From the NCBI RefSeq assembly GCF_001999465.1, contig NZ_MQMF01000005.1:47894-111893 (forward strand): a stretch of DNA of 64,000 nucleotides. Direction: 5' to 3'. The position numbers were made by a program, and so were the translations under genes. The notes under the pieces were generated by a model that had not been told where the DNA came from, did not search any database, and saw only the letters and a program-made list of their open reading frames with translations. Source of the stretch: Fictibacillus arsenicus. Lineage in GTDB: Bacteria; Bacillota; Bacilli; Bacillales; Fictibacillaceae. Shown piece after piece: positions 25,967 through 34,651 of the stretch (positions are counted from its first letter, which is position 1; each line of letters begins with the position of its first letter).

Positions 25967-26116
25967 TTACTTCGTTTCACGGTGAACTGTGTATTTCTTT
26001 AAACGCGGGCTGTATTTTTTAAGCTCTAAACGGTCTGGATTTGTACGCTTGTTTTTAGTAGTGATGTAGTTACGATCACCAGTCTCAGTACAAGCTAAAG
26101 TAATGTTTACACGCAT
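25967..26116 (-). CDS. rpmG: 50S ribosomal protein L33
   Basis: This 49-aa ribosomal protein reads [20 protein letters not shown] at its start and ends [10 protein letters not shown]. Only the first of the usual zinc-binding cysteines (Cys9) remains: the second position is Thr (ETG) and the later pair is YSPRLKK, so it is a zinc-independent variant. The start ATG follows GGAGGGAAACAAC. Its position next to yqgN matches rpmGA of B. subtilis. Confidence 0.95.
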   Translation of the reverse strand: MRVNITLACTETGDRNYITTKNKRTNPDRLELKKYSPRLKKYTVHRETK

Positions 26117-26216
26117 TGTTGTTTCCCTCCACATCTTTACCAAAGTACATATTCATGGTTACTAACAGTCATTATTCTCTATTAAACCATACTTTAACAT
26201 GATAACAAATTCTTAT

Positions 26217-28199
26217 CTAACGGGCAAGAGAGTTTTGTGAAAGTTTCTGATATACGGTCGTGTATTCTTTTAGAACATCTACAAAAGTAGCATGTGACCA
26301 TGTTAAAGGCGCCACTGATAATGCATCACCTGTGAAGGGGTGGAGCTGTTCTGGCAATACCCCCGTTGTAAAACTATGCTCTTGGACCCAGCGCAAAATT
26401 TCGTGAGGCCGTTCTAAATCATGTACTGTTTTTGCCTTTTGAATATACCATTTTGCTACCCAAAGTGTACAAATCAGCCATGGGTTGCCAGGAACCCTTG
26501 CTACTTCATGTGTTTGCTGAAAATAGTAATCATTTGTGTACCTAGCTATTCCACCGACACTCGTTTTTATACTCAAATCTTCTTCCATCTGATGCATCGT
26601 TCGGACGACTCTTTCATCATCTGCTGAAAATACGCCAAAGGCAAATAGTGCATACATGCTCGATTCCATCGTAAAATCTTTTTTATATGCGTTACCATCC
26701 AATAAATAAATACCCCTGATGAATCTGCCAGCACCTTCATCATACAAATGTTTTTCCATACCTGCTTTTATGCGTTCAGCACCTTTTTTATATCGTTCTG
26801 CCCTATCGTCTTCACCAAACAGTGTAGCAAATGAATATGCAGCCATGAGTCCTCCATATACACTGCTTGCTGTAAACGTAAATATTCCTCTCCTTTCCTC
26901 CCAAAGATCATAAGATTGAAGAGGAAGGTCTAATTCATCATGCATGTATTGGAGCAAAAATCTAGCACTTGGTCTGACAAGCGAGCGATATAGAGATTGA
27001 GCAAATTCAATATCACCCGTTTCTTTATAGTGCTCCCAGAACGCCCACAAAACCAGTGCTGTTTCATCTTCTTGGATAGGCAGCTGGCTTGCTCCATCTT
27101 TATCAATCATAGGGTGCCAGGAGGACCCTATTGAACCGTCTGGATTATATTTATGATGCAGGTACCCTTCTTTCGTGAGAACATCAGCACATCTTCTATA
27201 AAAATTTTTAACCATACCATGAAATCCCGCTTTCGCGACAGAAGCAGCTATTAAAGCTCCGTCTCTCGGCCACATATAACTGTAATGATCGCGGTTATAT
27301 TGTTGTATATCGGAATCATTTGCTGCGATGATATAGCCATTCTCATTCGTTTGCGTACGTATAATAAGCAAACTCCGGTTGTACAAGTTCAGTAGTTCGT
27401 CTGAAAGGTTGCATGGGTCAACCATCGTTTTGTTAACCCACCTCCGCCAATAAACATCTATTTTGTCCAGGGTTAATGATGGACCAATCTCCATCAGATA
27501 ATCAAAAAGAGAAAAAACCTCTTCTCTGCTTTTGCCAACTGTTAAGGAATAAAATGCTTCCCTTGTTTCATTAGGGGGTATGACTCCAGTGACTGAAAAC
27601 GTGCTGTCTACAGATCCTTGAGCAATTGGATTCACATGAAGATGGCCATCTTCAGCATCTTTCCATGTCCCTTCTGCACTTAAAAATCGTTTTATACCTG
27701 TCGTGTATTGATCCATTTCTTTTCCTTCAAAAGAAGCATGGAACAAAAAATATCGATTCTTTTTATAATGGATAATGACTGACTTATGAGGATCGTAATA
27801 GGCAGTATCACCAACTTCGGTCTCGTAAATTGAAAGATCCTGATGAAAGAAAAGTTTAATGTTCTTTTCTTCATCTGTTTCGTTAATAATACTCATTCTC
27901 CTCAAAAACATGTTTTCTCTTTGATGAACAGCATCTTCAATCTTCAGGCATACACCTTCTTTTTTATTTCTTGCAAATGACTGAGTCACTAAGGAATCAC
28001 TGCGGTAACCGGGTTCTATCACCCACTCTTTAGAAGAAAGCCAAGAAAAGGAGCCATTGATACTGGCTCCCAAACGGTTTACATGTCCCTGCACATGATT
28101 TTGCTGACCAACATAAGGAAAATATATATCTCTAATCTGCAAAAACGCGTCTAAGTTGATTAGTAAATTTCCATTACCTAAAGCTAAATGTCTTGGCAT
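26217..28199 (-). CDS. Glycoside hydrolase family 15 protein (glucoamylase-like)
   Basis: This 660-aa protein has an N-terminal beta-sandwich-like domain (about residues 1-250) and an (alpha/alpha)6 GH15 domain with the signature YSYMWPRDGALIAASVAKAGF at about residues 306-326 and the catalytic-acid region QEDETALVLWAFW. No signal peptide is present, so it should act in the cytoplasm on alpha-glucans or alpha-glucosides such as trehalose or maltodextrin. Its start is 3 bp after the upstream nucleotidyltransferase stop. It is the last gene of the glucan operon. Confidence 0.9.
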   Translation of the reverse strand: MPRHLALGNGNLLINLDAFLQIRDIYFPYVGQQNHVQGHVNRLGASINGSFSWLSSKEWVIEPGYRSDSLVTQSFARNKKEGVCLKIEDAVHQRENMFLRRMSIINETDEEKNIKLFFHQDLSIYETEVGDTAYYDPHKSVIIHYKKNRYFLFHASFEGKEMDQYTTGIKRFLSAEGTWKDAEDGHLHVNPIAQGSVDSTFSVTGVIPPNETREAFYSLTVGKSREEVFSLFDYLMEIGPSLTLDKIDVYWRRWVNKTMVDPCNLSDELLNLYNRSLLIIRTQTNENGYIIAANDSDIQQYNRDHYSYMWPRDGALIAASVAKAGFHGMVKNFYRRCADVLTKEGYLHHKYNPDGSIGSSWHPMIDKDGASQLPIQEDETALVLWAFWEHYKETGDIEFAQSLYRSLVRPSARFLLQYMHDELDLPLQSYDLWEERRGIFTFTASSVYGGLMAAYSFATLFGEDDRAERYKKGAERIKAGMEKHLYDEGAGRFIRGIYLLDGNAYKKDFTMESSMYALFAFGVFSADDERVVRTMHQMEEDLSIKTSVGGIARYTNDYYFQQTHEVARVPGNPWLICTLWVAKWYIQKAKTVHDLERPHEILRWVQEHSFTTGVLPEQLHPFTGDALSVAPLTWSHATFVDVLKEYTTVYQKLSQNSLAR

Positions 28200-28202
28200 A
28201 CG

Positions 28203-30614
28203 TTACACCTGCTGATACAGCTGGATTTTTTCAATGTATTGTGACGCCGCCTGTTTTGCTTGTTCAGGGTTCGTGTTTTGAGAATAAACCGTAAAAACAG
28301 GTTGTTCCACATCAGGTAAAATTAATGTCCAGCCGCCTTCTGGATGAAATACCTTGATTCCATCGAGTAATTCAACATTGTTATCCCTTATATCTTCCAT
28401 TAACCTTCGCATCACACGCCCTTTTTTATCTTTAGGACATGGTACAAATTCTCTCAGCATATGCACATCAGGCAGCATTTCCACGAGTTCTGAAAGTGTG
28501 ATTTGCTGCATAGCCATCACTTCCAGTATATGAACAAATGCATATTGTGCATCGTATTGATAGTTTAATACACCTTCGCCAACTTCCATAATGGATCTTG
28601 GGTTAGCTTTAGTACGGATCAGCTTTCCCTTTAGACGTTCTGCGATTGAGTCTAATGCTGAAGAGCCATACACAGGAATAGCCATTTCCTTTTGCTTGCC
28701 CTGAGAAAATGCAGTGAAAACGTAAAGAGCCAGCATGGTTTCCTCGTCTAACACTTCACCAGTTTCTGTGATTAACCGTAAAGTTTCTCCTGCTTCACCG
28801 ATCAGAACACCTATATTGGCATTTGTTACTCTAACAAAGGAAGCCATTTCTTCAGGTTTTGTCTGATAGGGGGCAGTTAGAATTTCACAGTTAAGACGGT
28901 TATAGAGATTTGGAATGAAATTTAAATACGGCTGATGATTATAATTCACGACTACCCTGAATTTTGCTTCTTGAATTCTTTTTTCCTGAATTTCTTCAAG
29001 CAATGCTGAAATATAATCCTCATGCTTATTCGCCTGTAGCGCGCCTTTACCAATTCTATCAAACGATGCCCGTCTATAATCTTCCTGCCAATATGCATTT
29101 TCAATTTTTCTTTCAAGATCGGAGTGAATCGGCAAACCTTTGTTATCATAAAACTCTATCATTAATTGTTTTTCGCCTGTAGGGTTGGAGAAACGTACAT
29201 AAACCCCGCCTTCCAAACGTTCTTCCTCAATTGAAAATCTAACAACCGGCGCCACTGTCGGGCTGATATCAAGTGTGTGTACACCTGAAGAATGAAGTCC
29301 TTGTATAAAGGATTGCTTGATCATTACAGAAAAATCATGTGAATCACTTGCGATCAGAATCTGTGAACCATATGGAAGAACCGCACCATAAGCAGAAGCT
29401 AGCCTCGCGATGTAATCAGGAGTGATTTCAACATTCGCGATCCCTGAAACTCCCCTTGAACCAAATAATGACTTGGTCGCCTTCTTCCCCCACACGATCG
29501 ACGTATGAACAAGTGCCTCTTCAAAGATTTCTTTTTCCGGCCATATTTTCACATCCGGTTTTAAAGTAGCATTTTTACCGATCGTACAATGATTTCCTAC
29601 TACAGCATGCTCAAATATCGATGCATCTTTCTCAACTTTTGTTCCATTTGCAATAGTAGCACCTCTCAGCTCACATTGATCACCTATAAAAACGTCATTC
29701 CACAGCACCGTTTTTTTCAATGAGCTTCCGGAACTCACTACGCTGTTTTTCCCTATAACAGATAGTTTTCCAACGTGAGCTCCTTTTCGAATGACAGCCC
29801 CATCCGCAATACTTACAGGACCCTCAATCTTAGCTCCTTCTTCGATAAAAACGTTCTCACCAATCCAGATTCCATCTTCATCCTCTTTTCCGGCAACAGG
29901 AAGATTGACAAGACCATTTAACATATCATAGTGAGACTGGCGGTACTGTTGCAGACTACCAATATCGGACCAGTAACCATCTGCTTGATAGCCGAACAAA
30001 TTTTTGTCTTCTTTCATCAGTAATGGAAATAAATCTTTACTGAAATCTACAGGTACATCTTTTTCGATATAAGAGAAAACTTCGGGTTCAAGAACGTAAA
30101 TGCCAGTATTCACTGTATCGCTGAAAACTTCATTCCAGCTTGGTTTTTCTAAGAATCGGATGATTTTACCTTCCTGATTCGTCATGATCACACCATATTC
30201 CAGAGGTGATTCTACTTGTTTCATAAAAATAGTAACTAGGGAATTCTTTTCTTCATGAAAATCAATCCCTTTTTCAAGGTCAAAATCAGTCAAAGCATCG
30301 CCGCTAATAACAATAAACCGTTCATCTAAAAAGTCTTCAGCATTTTTAATCGATCCTGCTGTTCCAAGAGGGGAATCTTCAACAAAATAATGAAGATTAA
30401 CACCAAAGTTCCGCCCGTCGCCAAAATAGTTTTTGATGGCATCTGGAAGATAATGAACGGTAACCGCAATATCAGTTATTCCATACCTTTTTAACAGCTC
30501 AATGCCATATTCCATAACCGGCTTGTGAAGCATGGGCACCATAGGTTTTGGCATGTTGCATGTAAGAGGTCTTAAACGTGTTCCTTTTCCGCCAGCCATG
30601 ATTACACCTTTCAT
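28203..30614 (-). CDS. Sugar-phosphate nucleotidyltransferase fused to a degenerate phosphomannomutase domain
   Basis: In this 803-aa three-part protein, residues 1-235 are an NTP-transferase domain with MAGGKGTRLRPLTCNMPKPM, SPLGTAGSIKNAE and ISGDALTDFD. Residues 245-375 form a left-handed beta-helix, and residues 380-800 align with phosphohexomutases (SLFGSRGVSGIANVEITPD). The phosphoserine loop reads VYVRFSNPTG instead of a TASHNP-type motif, and the metal loop DGDxDR is replaced by IGEAGETLR near residues 605-613. The mutase domain therefore looks inactive, possibly regulatory. The family makes GDP-mannose- or NDP-glucose-type donors. The stop/start contact with the GH57-GT4 gene at 30614 indicates coupling. 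Confidence 0.88.
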   Translation of the reverse strand: MKGVIMAGGKGTRLRPLTCNMPKPMVPMLHKPVMEYGIELLKRYGITDIAVTVHYLPDAIKNYFGDGRNFGVNLHYFVEDSPLGTAGSIKNAEDFLDERFIVISGDALTDFDLEKGIDFHEEKNSLVTIFMKQVESPLEYGVIMTNQEGKIIRFLEKPSWNEVFSDTVNTGIYVLEPEVFSYIEKDVPVDFSKDLFPLLMKEDKNLFGYQADGYWSDIGSLQQYRQSHYDMLNGLVNLPVAGKEDEDGIWIGENVFIEEGAKIEGPVSIADGAVIRKGAHVGKLSVIGKNSVVSSGSSLKKTVLWNDVFIGDQCELRGATIANGTKVEKDASIFEHAVVGNHCTIGKNATLKPDVKIWPEKEIFEEALVHTSIVWGKKATKSLFGSRGVSGIANVEITPDYIARLASAYGAVLPYGSQILIASDSHDFSVMIKQSFIQGLHSSGVHTLDISPTVAPVVRFSIEEERLEGGVYVRFSNPTGEKQLMIEFYDNKGLPIHSDLERKIENAYWQEDYRRASFDRIGKGALQANKHEDYISALLEEIQEKRIQEAKFRVVVNYNHQPYLNFIPNLYNRLNCEILTAPYQTKPEEMASFVRVTNANIGVLIGEAGETLRLITETGEVLDEETMLALYVFTAFSQGKQKEMAIPVYGSSALDSIAERLKGKLIRTKANPRSIMEVGEGVLNYQYDAQYAFVHILEVMAMQQITLSELVEMLPDVHMLREFVPCPKDKKGRVMRRLMEDIRDNNVELLDGIKVFHPEGGWTLILPDVEQPVFTVYSQNTNPEQAKQAASQYIEKIQLYQQV

Positions 30615-33412
30615 TACACCATTCCTCCTACTTTTGCTGTATTATTTTGAATTTTGTTATATAAGTCAGCGGTTCTTTCAGCAATTGAATTCCAGCTAAA
30701 AATGGTTCTAGCCGTTTCTTCACCTTTTCGAGCCATTTCCTTGCAATGTTCACGATTGGCAAACATATATTCTACTGCCCATACGATGCTGTGCGGATCA
30801 TTTGGATAGACCTTAAGACCAGTTTCATCATGTTCTATAATTTCTTTTAATCCTCCGGTGTCTGAGACAATCGTTAATTTTCCTGCAGCCATTCCTTCAA
30901 GTGCCACAATTCCAAAAGGCTCATAATGACTTGGAAAGAGTGCTGCATCCGCTTTTGCAAACCATCCATTTCTCTCCTCATCACTGACAAAACCGGCTAA
31001 ATGAACATAATTTTCTAAATGTTTTCTCCTCACCATTTCATTTAGTTCATCAAATAGAGGTCCTTTTCCGGCAATCACAAATTTCACTTGAAGTCCTTTA
31101 TTTCTTAAAATATCTGCAGCTTCAATAATCGTTTGAAAGCCTTTTTCTTTTACGAGCCTTCCTACTGAAAATAGCAATAGTTCATTATCAGAGCGTTTTT
31201 CATCATAATTTTTTTCATTCGAATCAGCTATTATCTGTTGTGGATCTATGCCATTAGGCAAGATGGATATTTTATCTTCAGGGATTTGAAAAACATCGGT
31301 AAGTTCTTTTTTCATGTAATTACTGCAGACAATGAGGCTGTCAGAACCGTCCATAAGTTCCCACTCTTTTTGATTAATCTCATATTGCAGAGGTGAAGTA
31401 ATTCCGTTGTTTCTTCCATGTTCAGTGGCATGTATAGTCGTGATTAACGGAATTTCTAATTCTTTTTTTACCGCTAAGGCTGCAACGGAAACAAGCCAGT
31501 CATGAGCATGGATACAATCAAACTTAATTTTCTTGGATAGTTCAACAGCATATTCGGCCATTGCCAAGTTCAAGCTGCCGGTCCAATGAAAGAAAGATTC
31601 AAAAGATGGCTGTTTTCCATTGAGCCTATATACGTGAACGCCATTATTTATTTCGTAGTCTGGATAGCCATCGACTGCAGAAGTTAGCACATACACTTCA
31701 TGACCCAGATCAGTTAATTTACGCGATAGATCAAATACATGTCTCGATAGCCCTCCAACCACCATAGGCGGAAATTCCCAAGAGAGCATCAATATTTTAT
31801 TACCTTTTTGGTTTTGGTTTGTATACTGCATATTCACATATAAATCATGCTGATTTTTAAAGTAATGCCATAACTCCATCACGATAAATGGATATTCATT
31901 TTCATAATCTGAGATTTCTTTAACGTTATAACTTCCATTTTGAATTGCCTCATTTAATGTATGAAACCTTTCAATGTGTTCTTGAAATCGATCTTTTGCA
32001 TATTGTGAAGCGCTATTGCCTTCAATAATAAAAGCCCAATCAGAACTTGCAGCAAGCATCCATTCTCTTACCATCTGGTTAGCATATCGTTCGATCACAA
32101 TATTCACTTTTTCTTTTGAAAGCTTGGCAGCTAGTTCAACTAATTTCTTCTCACAGTAATGAAGATGACGATACATCCATGCATTTGTATTGTTTAGCCA
32201 AACTTCGCCAGTCCCATTCCTTCCCCATGTTGAAAAGCCAGGTCTAACGGTTTCAAGGTCTTGATAATGTCTGTGTAAAAATTCTTGTGGTGTGATCCAG
32301 CTGATGTTTTGTTCGATTGAAACTTCCATGGATTGAAGTAAGAATTCTGGTCCTTCAAACCACCAGTGTCCAAAAAGTTCTGCGTCAAAAGGTGCGGTAA
32401 TAAGTTGAGGAGGAAAAGATTGTTTGTTGTTATGTAAGTAGTCTTTGATGCGAATATTAAAATCTTTGGTATGCTGTTTTATTTTTTCTTCGGCATATGT
32501 TCTGTTATACCAGTCTTTATTTTCAGTTTCACCAGTAATTCGCCAATATTTTAACGAGGTATCTACTCTGATTCCGTCAGGATGAATAAATCCTTTAATG
32601 TAATCAAAGTCGCGTTCATAAGCAACGTCGCGATAAAACTCCCTGTAATCGAAATCACCTGGATATCCAACAGAAGAATTCCAAATGGTCTCAGAAATAA
32701 ACTGATTTCTAGGGAATAATGCTACCCCATGAGGTGAATAAACGGGTGCTCCTATTCCTTTACTTGGTACAGGCTTACTCTTTAGAAGTGTTTGTTCATC
32801 AACAAACGTGTAGCGGATTCCTGCATCAGCTAATATTTTATCTACACCGGGAGAATAAGCACATTCTGGAAGCCAAAATCCTGTTGGTTTATACCCAAAA
32901 TATTTCTCATACGTATTTACACCTGCAAGAATTTGCGCTTTTACTCCCTGCTCAGTCTGAACATACGGCAAGAACGCATGAGTTGCAGCGGAAGTAATAC
33001 ATGTGATTTTCCCTTCATCCATAAAAGACCTGAAAGCTTTAATAATCTGGCAGTCATGATTCTGATACGTATTCATGATTTTCTTATAGCGTTTTTCGTA
33101 AAAACTGATGATTTCTTTTTCCTGTTTGTTTTTTGAGAAGCTTTTTTCTTTTTTGATGAGTCTTAAAGTGGAATCGAGATGCTCTAAATAGCGTTTTTGA
33201 ATAACTGGATCATTCAATAGTTCAAGCAATGGAGGGGAAAATGATAAGGTCCAAGATAAGGATTCAGGCTGCTCTTCTAAAACCCATAATAACGGGATAT
33301 ATGACTCAGTAAGTGCCTCAAATACCCATCTTTCCTCTAATCTATTTGCTTCATTATGTCTCACGTAGGGAAGGTGAGCGTGCAAAACCAATGCGAAATA
33401 CCCGTTAGACAT
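30614..33412 (-). CDS. GH57/DUF1957 branching-enzyme-like domain fused to GT4 glycosyltransferase
   Basis: In this 932-aa fusion, residues 1 to about 525 are a GH57 alpha-glucan branching enzyme-type catalytic domain plus DUF1957: N-terminal FALVLHAHLPYVRH, putative nucleophile E183 in GFWLPECAYSPG and acid/base D343 in PFDAELFGHWWFEG. Residues from about 538 to the end are a GT4 (GT-B) glycosyltransferase resembling glycogen synthase: LSWEFPPMVVGGLSRHV, the middle IHAHDWL, and EPFGIVALEG with the E-x7-E pair E831/E839. The combination suggests elongation and branching of an alpha-1,4-glucan by one cytoplasmic protein. Confidence 0.9.
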   Translation of the reverse strand: MSNGYFALVLHAHLPYVRHNEANRLEERWVFEALTESYIPLLWVLEEQPESLSWTLSFSPPLLELLNDPVIQKRYLEHLDSTLRLIKKEKSFSKNKQEKEIISFYEKRYKKIMNTYQNHDCQIIKAFRSFMDEGKITCITSAATHAFLPYVQTEQGVKAQILAGVNTYEKYFGYKPTGFWLPECAYSPGVDKILADAGIRYTFVDEQTLLKSKPVPSKGIGAPVYSPHGVALFPRNQFISETIWNSSVGYPGDFDYREFYRDVAYERDFDYIKGFIHPDGIRVDTSLKYWRITGETENKDWYNRTYAEEKIKQHTKDFNIRIKDYLHNNKQSFPPQLITAPFDAELFGHWWFEGPEFLLQSMEVSIEQNISWITPQEFLHRHYQDLETVRPGFSTWGRNGTGEVWLNNTNAWMYRHLHYCEKKLVELAAKLSKEKVNIVIERYANQMVREWMLAASSDWAFIIEGNSASQYAKDRFQEHIERFHTLNEAIQNGSYNVKEISDYENEYPFIVMELWHYFKNQHDLYVNMQYTNQNQKGNKILMLSWEFPPMVVGGLSRHVFDLSRKLTDLGHEVYVLTSAVDGYPDYEINNGVHVYRLNGKQPSFESFFHWTGSLNLAMAEYAVELSKKIKFDCIHAHDWLVSVAALAVKKELEIPLITTIHATEHGRNNGITSPLQYEINQKEWELMDGSDSLIVCSNYMKKELTDVFQIPEDKISILPNGIDPQQIIADSNEKNYDEKRSDNELLLFSVGRLVKEKGFQTIIEAADILRNKGLQVKFVIAGKGPLFDELNEMVRRKHLENYVHLAGFVSDEERNGWFAKADAALFPSHYEPFGIVALEGMAAGKLTIVSDTGGLKEIIEHDETGLKVYPNDPHSIVWAVEYMFANREHCKEMARKGEETARTIFSWNSIAERTADLYNKIQNNTAKVGGMV

Positions 33413-33423
33413 TGTATACTCTC

Positions 33424-34074
33424 CTATCTGATTTTTTGATAGTATGAATAAGTTGAAAAATTTTCAAGCCATTCAGGCTGTGATATATCCTGCTGTTTCC
33501 ATCGTTCTATCTTTTCATCGTAAGAACTGTTCACTTCGTTCGCACCAGTTTCAGCTGGATTTGTACGCAACAATGTAAAAAAGCTGCCGTCGAATGTGCG
33601 GGTTCCAATATCTGCAATGTATGTGCGGTCAGGCTCTAATGAATGAAGGAACCAGTTGTTTGTCATAGGAGGAATATCTATTTCAAATGTTCTGTGTGCG
33701 TTATGCCCATAAAATAGAATATCCGTGACATCGTATACTTTTAAAACACCAGGAAGCTCCTCCCACTTTGTACGAAAGTGGTGTTCAGCCATAATCTTGA
33801 CCGATTCTGAAAAGCTCCAATATACATACAAACTCTCAGGTGTACGCGGCATAAGACAAGCGTTTGCTTCCTTATACTCAAATGGCATTGACCATTTTTC
33901 TTTTGTCATTTCTTGTGATGGAGCAAAAATCTCTTCAGGCGGCGATTGCTGCTGCCGGTATTTATTCCAGCGGTATTGAACCTTGCCTAAAGACATATTC
34001 ATTCTTTCAGCAATCTCTTGCAGCGTAAGTCCTCTTTCCTTTAGTTTCACAATATCTTCGATCAAGTTCATCAC
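33424..34074 (-). CDS. DUF4912 protein with N-terminal helix-turn-helix
   Basis: This 216-aa protein is the first gene of the glucan operon. Residues 1-40 form a resolvase-like HTH (LTLQEIAERMNMSLGKVQYRWNKY). The rest is DUF4912, with LMPRTPESLYVYWSFSE, TDILFYGHNAHRTFEIDIPP and DRTYIADIGTRT. DUF4912 has an Ig- or starch-binding-like beta fold and occurs beside GH57 and glucan genes. A glucan-sensing regulator is an attractive guess but untested. The start is ambiguous: GTG 34074, ATG 34071 or TTG 34065. Confidence 0.82.
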   Translation of the reverse strand: MMNLIEDIVKLKERGLTLQEIAERMNMSLGKVQYRWNKYRQQQSPPEEIFAPSQEMTKEKWSMPFEYKEANACLMPRTPESLYVYWSFSESVKIMAEHHFRTKWEELPGVLKVYDVTDILFYGHNAHRTFEIDIPPMTNNWFLHSLEPDRTYIADIGTRTFDGSFFTLLRTNPAETGANEVNSSYDEKIERWKQQDISQPEWLENFSTYSYYQKIR

Positions 34075-34136
34075 CTCATCTTAATCAATTATTCTAGTAA
34101 ACTTATACTTATTCTTAGATTTTAAATAATCGTATC

Positions 34137-34165
34137 ATTAGATATTTTTATATACAATGTGTCAA
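34137..34165 (-). promoter_or_regulatory. Sigma-A promoter of the glucan operon
   Basis: On the minus strand TTGACA is followed after exactly 17 bp by TCTAAT. It lies about 65 bp upstream of the DUF4912 gene. Confidence 0.7.
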
Positions 34166-34207
34166 AAAAGTCGAAAATTGACGGTTTCAACTCCTGCTTG
34201 AGATTAC

Positions 34208-34229
34208 AGTTTATGTAAAGTTTTTGTAA
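34208..34229 (-). promoter_or_regulatory. PhoP-box-like 11-bp direct repeat
   Basis: The minus strand reads TTACAAAAACT then TTACATAAACT, two direct 11-bp repeats of the TT(A/T)ACA type spaced as in Bacillus PhoP boxes. It lies about 43 bp upstream of the -35 of the glucan operon promoter, which is further than typical. Confidence 0.5.
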
Positions 34230-34274
34230 CCGGTTGCTTCATCAGATTATTCTGAAATTTAGACAAAATTACAC

Positions 34275-34290
34275 AAAAACACGTGTTTTT
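34275..34290. promoter_or_regulatory. 16-bp perfect palindrome in the divergent intergenic region
   Basis: AAAAACACGTGTTTTT is self-complementary and lies midway between the glucan operon and the plus-strand small genes. It could be an operator; no regulator is assigned. Confidence 0.4.
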
Positions 34291-34346
34291 TTCTAATTTA
34301 TGGATTATAAATTTATATTATGACAAGAAAATAGTCGAAATGTTGT

Positions 34347-34368
34347 ATTTTGTGTAAACTTTTGTGAA
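34347..34368 (-). promoter_or_regulatory. Second PhoP-box-like repeat, upstream of the small membrane protein genes
   Basis: The minus strand reads TTCACAAAAGT then TTACACAAAAT, again with 11-bp periodicity. It overlaps a possible plus-strand promoter (TTGTGA at 34363 and A/T-rich TACTAT near 34391). Together with the box at 34208 it makes the 365-bp gap regulatory-site rich. Confidence 0.45.
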
Positions 34369-34439
34369 AAAACCTATACCATAAATAGATACTATGTTAT
34401 AAAAGTAAAGGGTATAGCTTTATTTACAGGGAGGATATT

Positions 34440-34631
34440 ATGGAGTTTGCAATTTTTGGATTATTGCTAGTTGGTATTATTCTTTTGATTCTTTCCTTTC
34501 GAAAAAATCGTGAAAACTCAGTTGAAACACAGCTTGAAAACTTTACGATTCAATTAATGAAAGAAATCTATCAAATTAAGAAGAAGCTAAAAGTTCTTGA
34601 AGATGAAATGATGATTAACGATAAGAACTAA
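34440..34631 (+). CDS. Small membrane-anchored coiled-coil protein (YqzD-like by position)
   Basis: This 63-aa protein has an N-terminal membrane helix (FAIFGLLLVGIILLILSF) followed by a charged amphipathic helix (IYQIKKKLKVLEDEMM) likely to form a coiled coil. The ATG follows CAGGGAGGATATT. B. subtilis carries the small genes yqzD and yqzC beside pst, and this pair occupies the same place. The name is positional only. Confidence 0.78.
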   Translation: MEFAIFGLLLVGIILLILSFRKNRENSVETQLENFTIQLMKEIYQIKKKLKVLEDEMMINDKN

Positions 34632-34651
34632 ATTTGTGAGGGGAAATTAGT

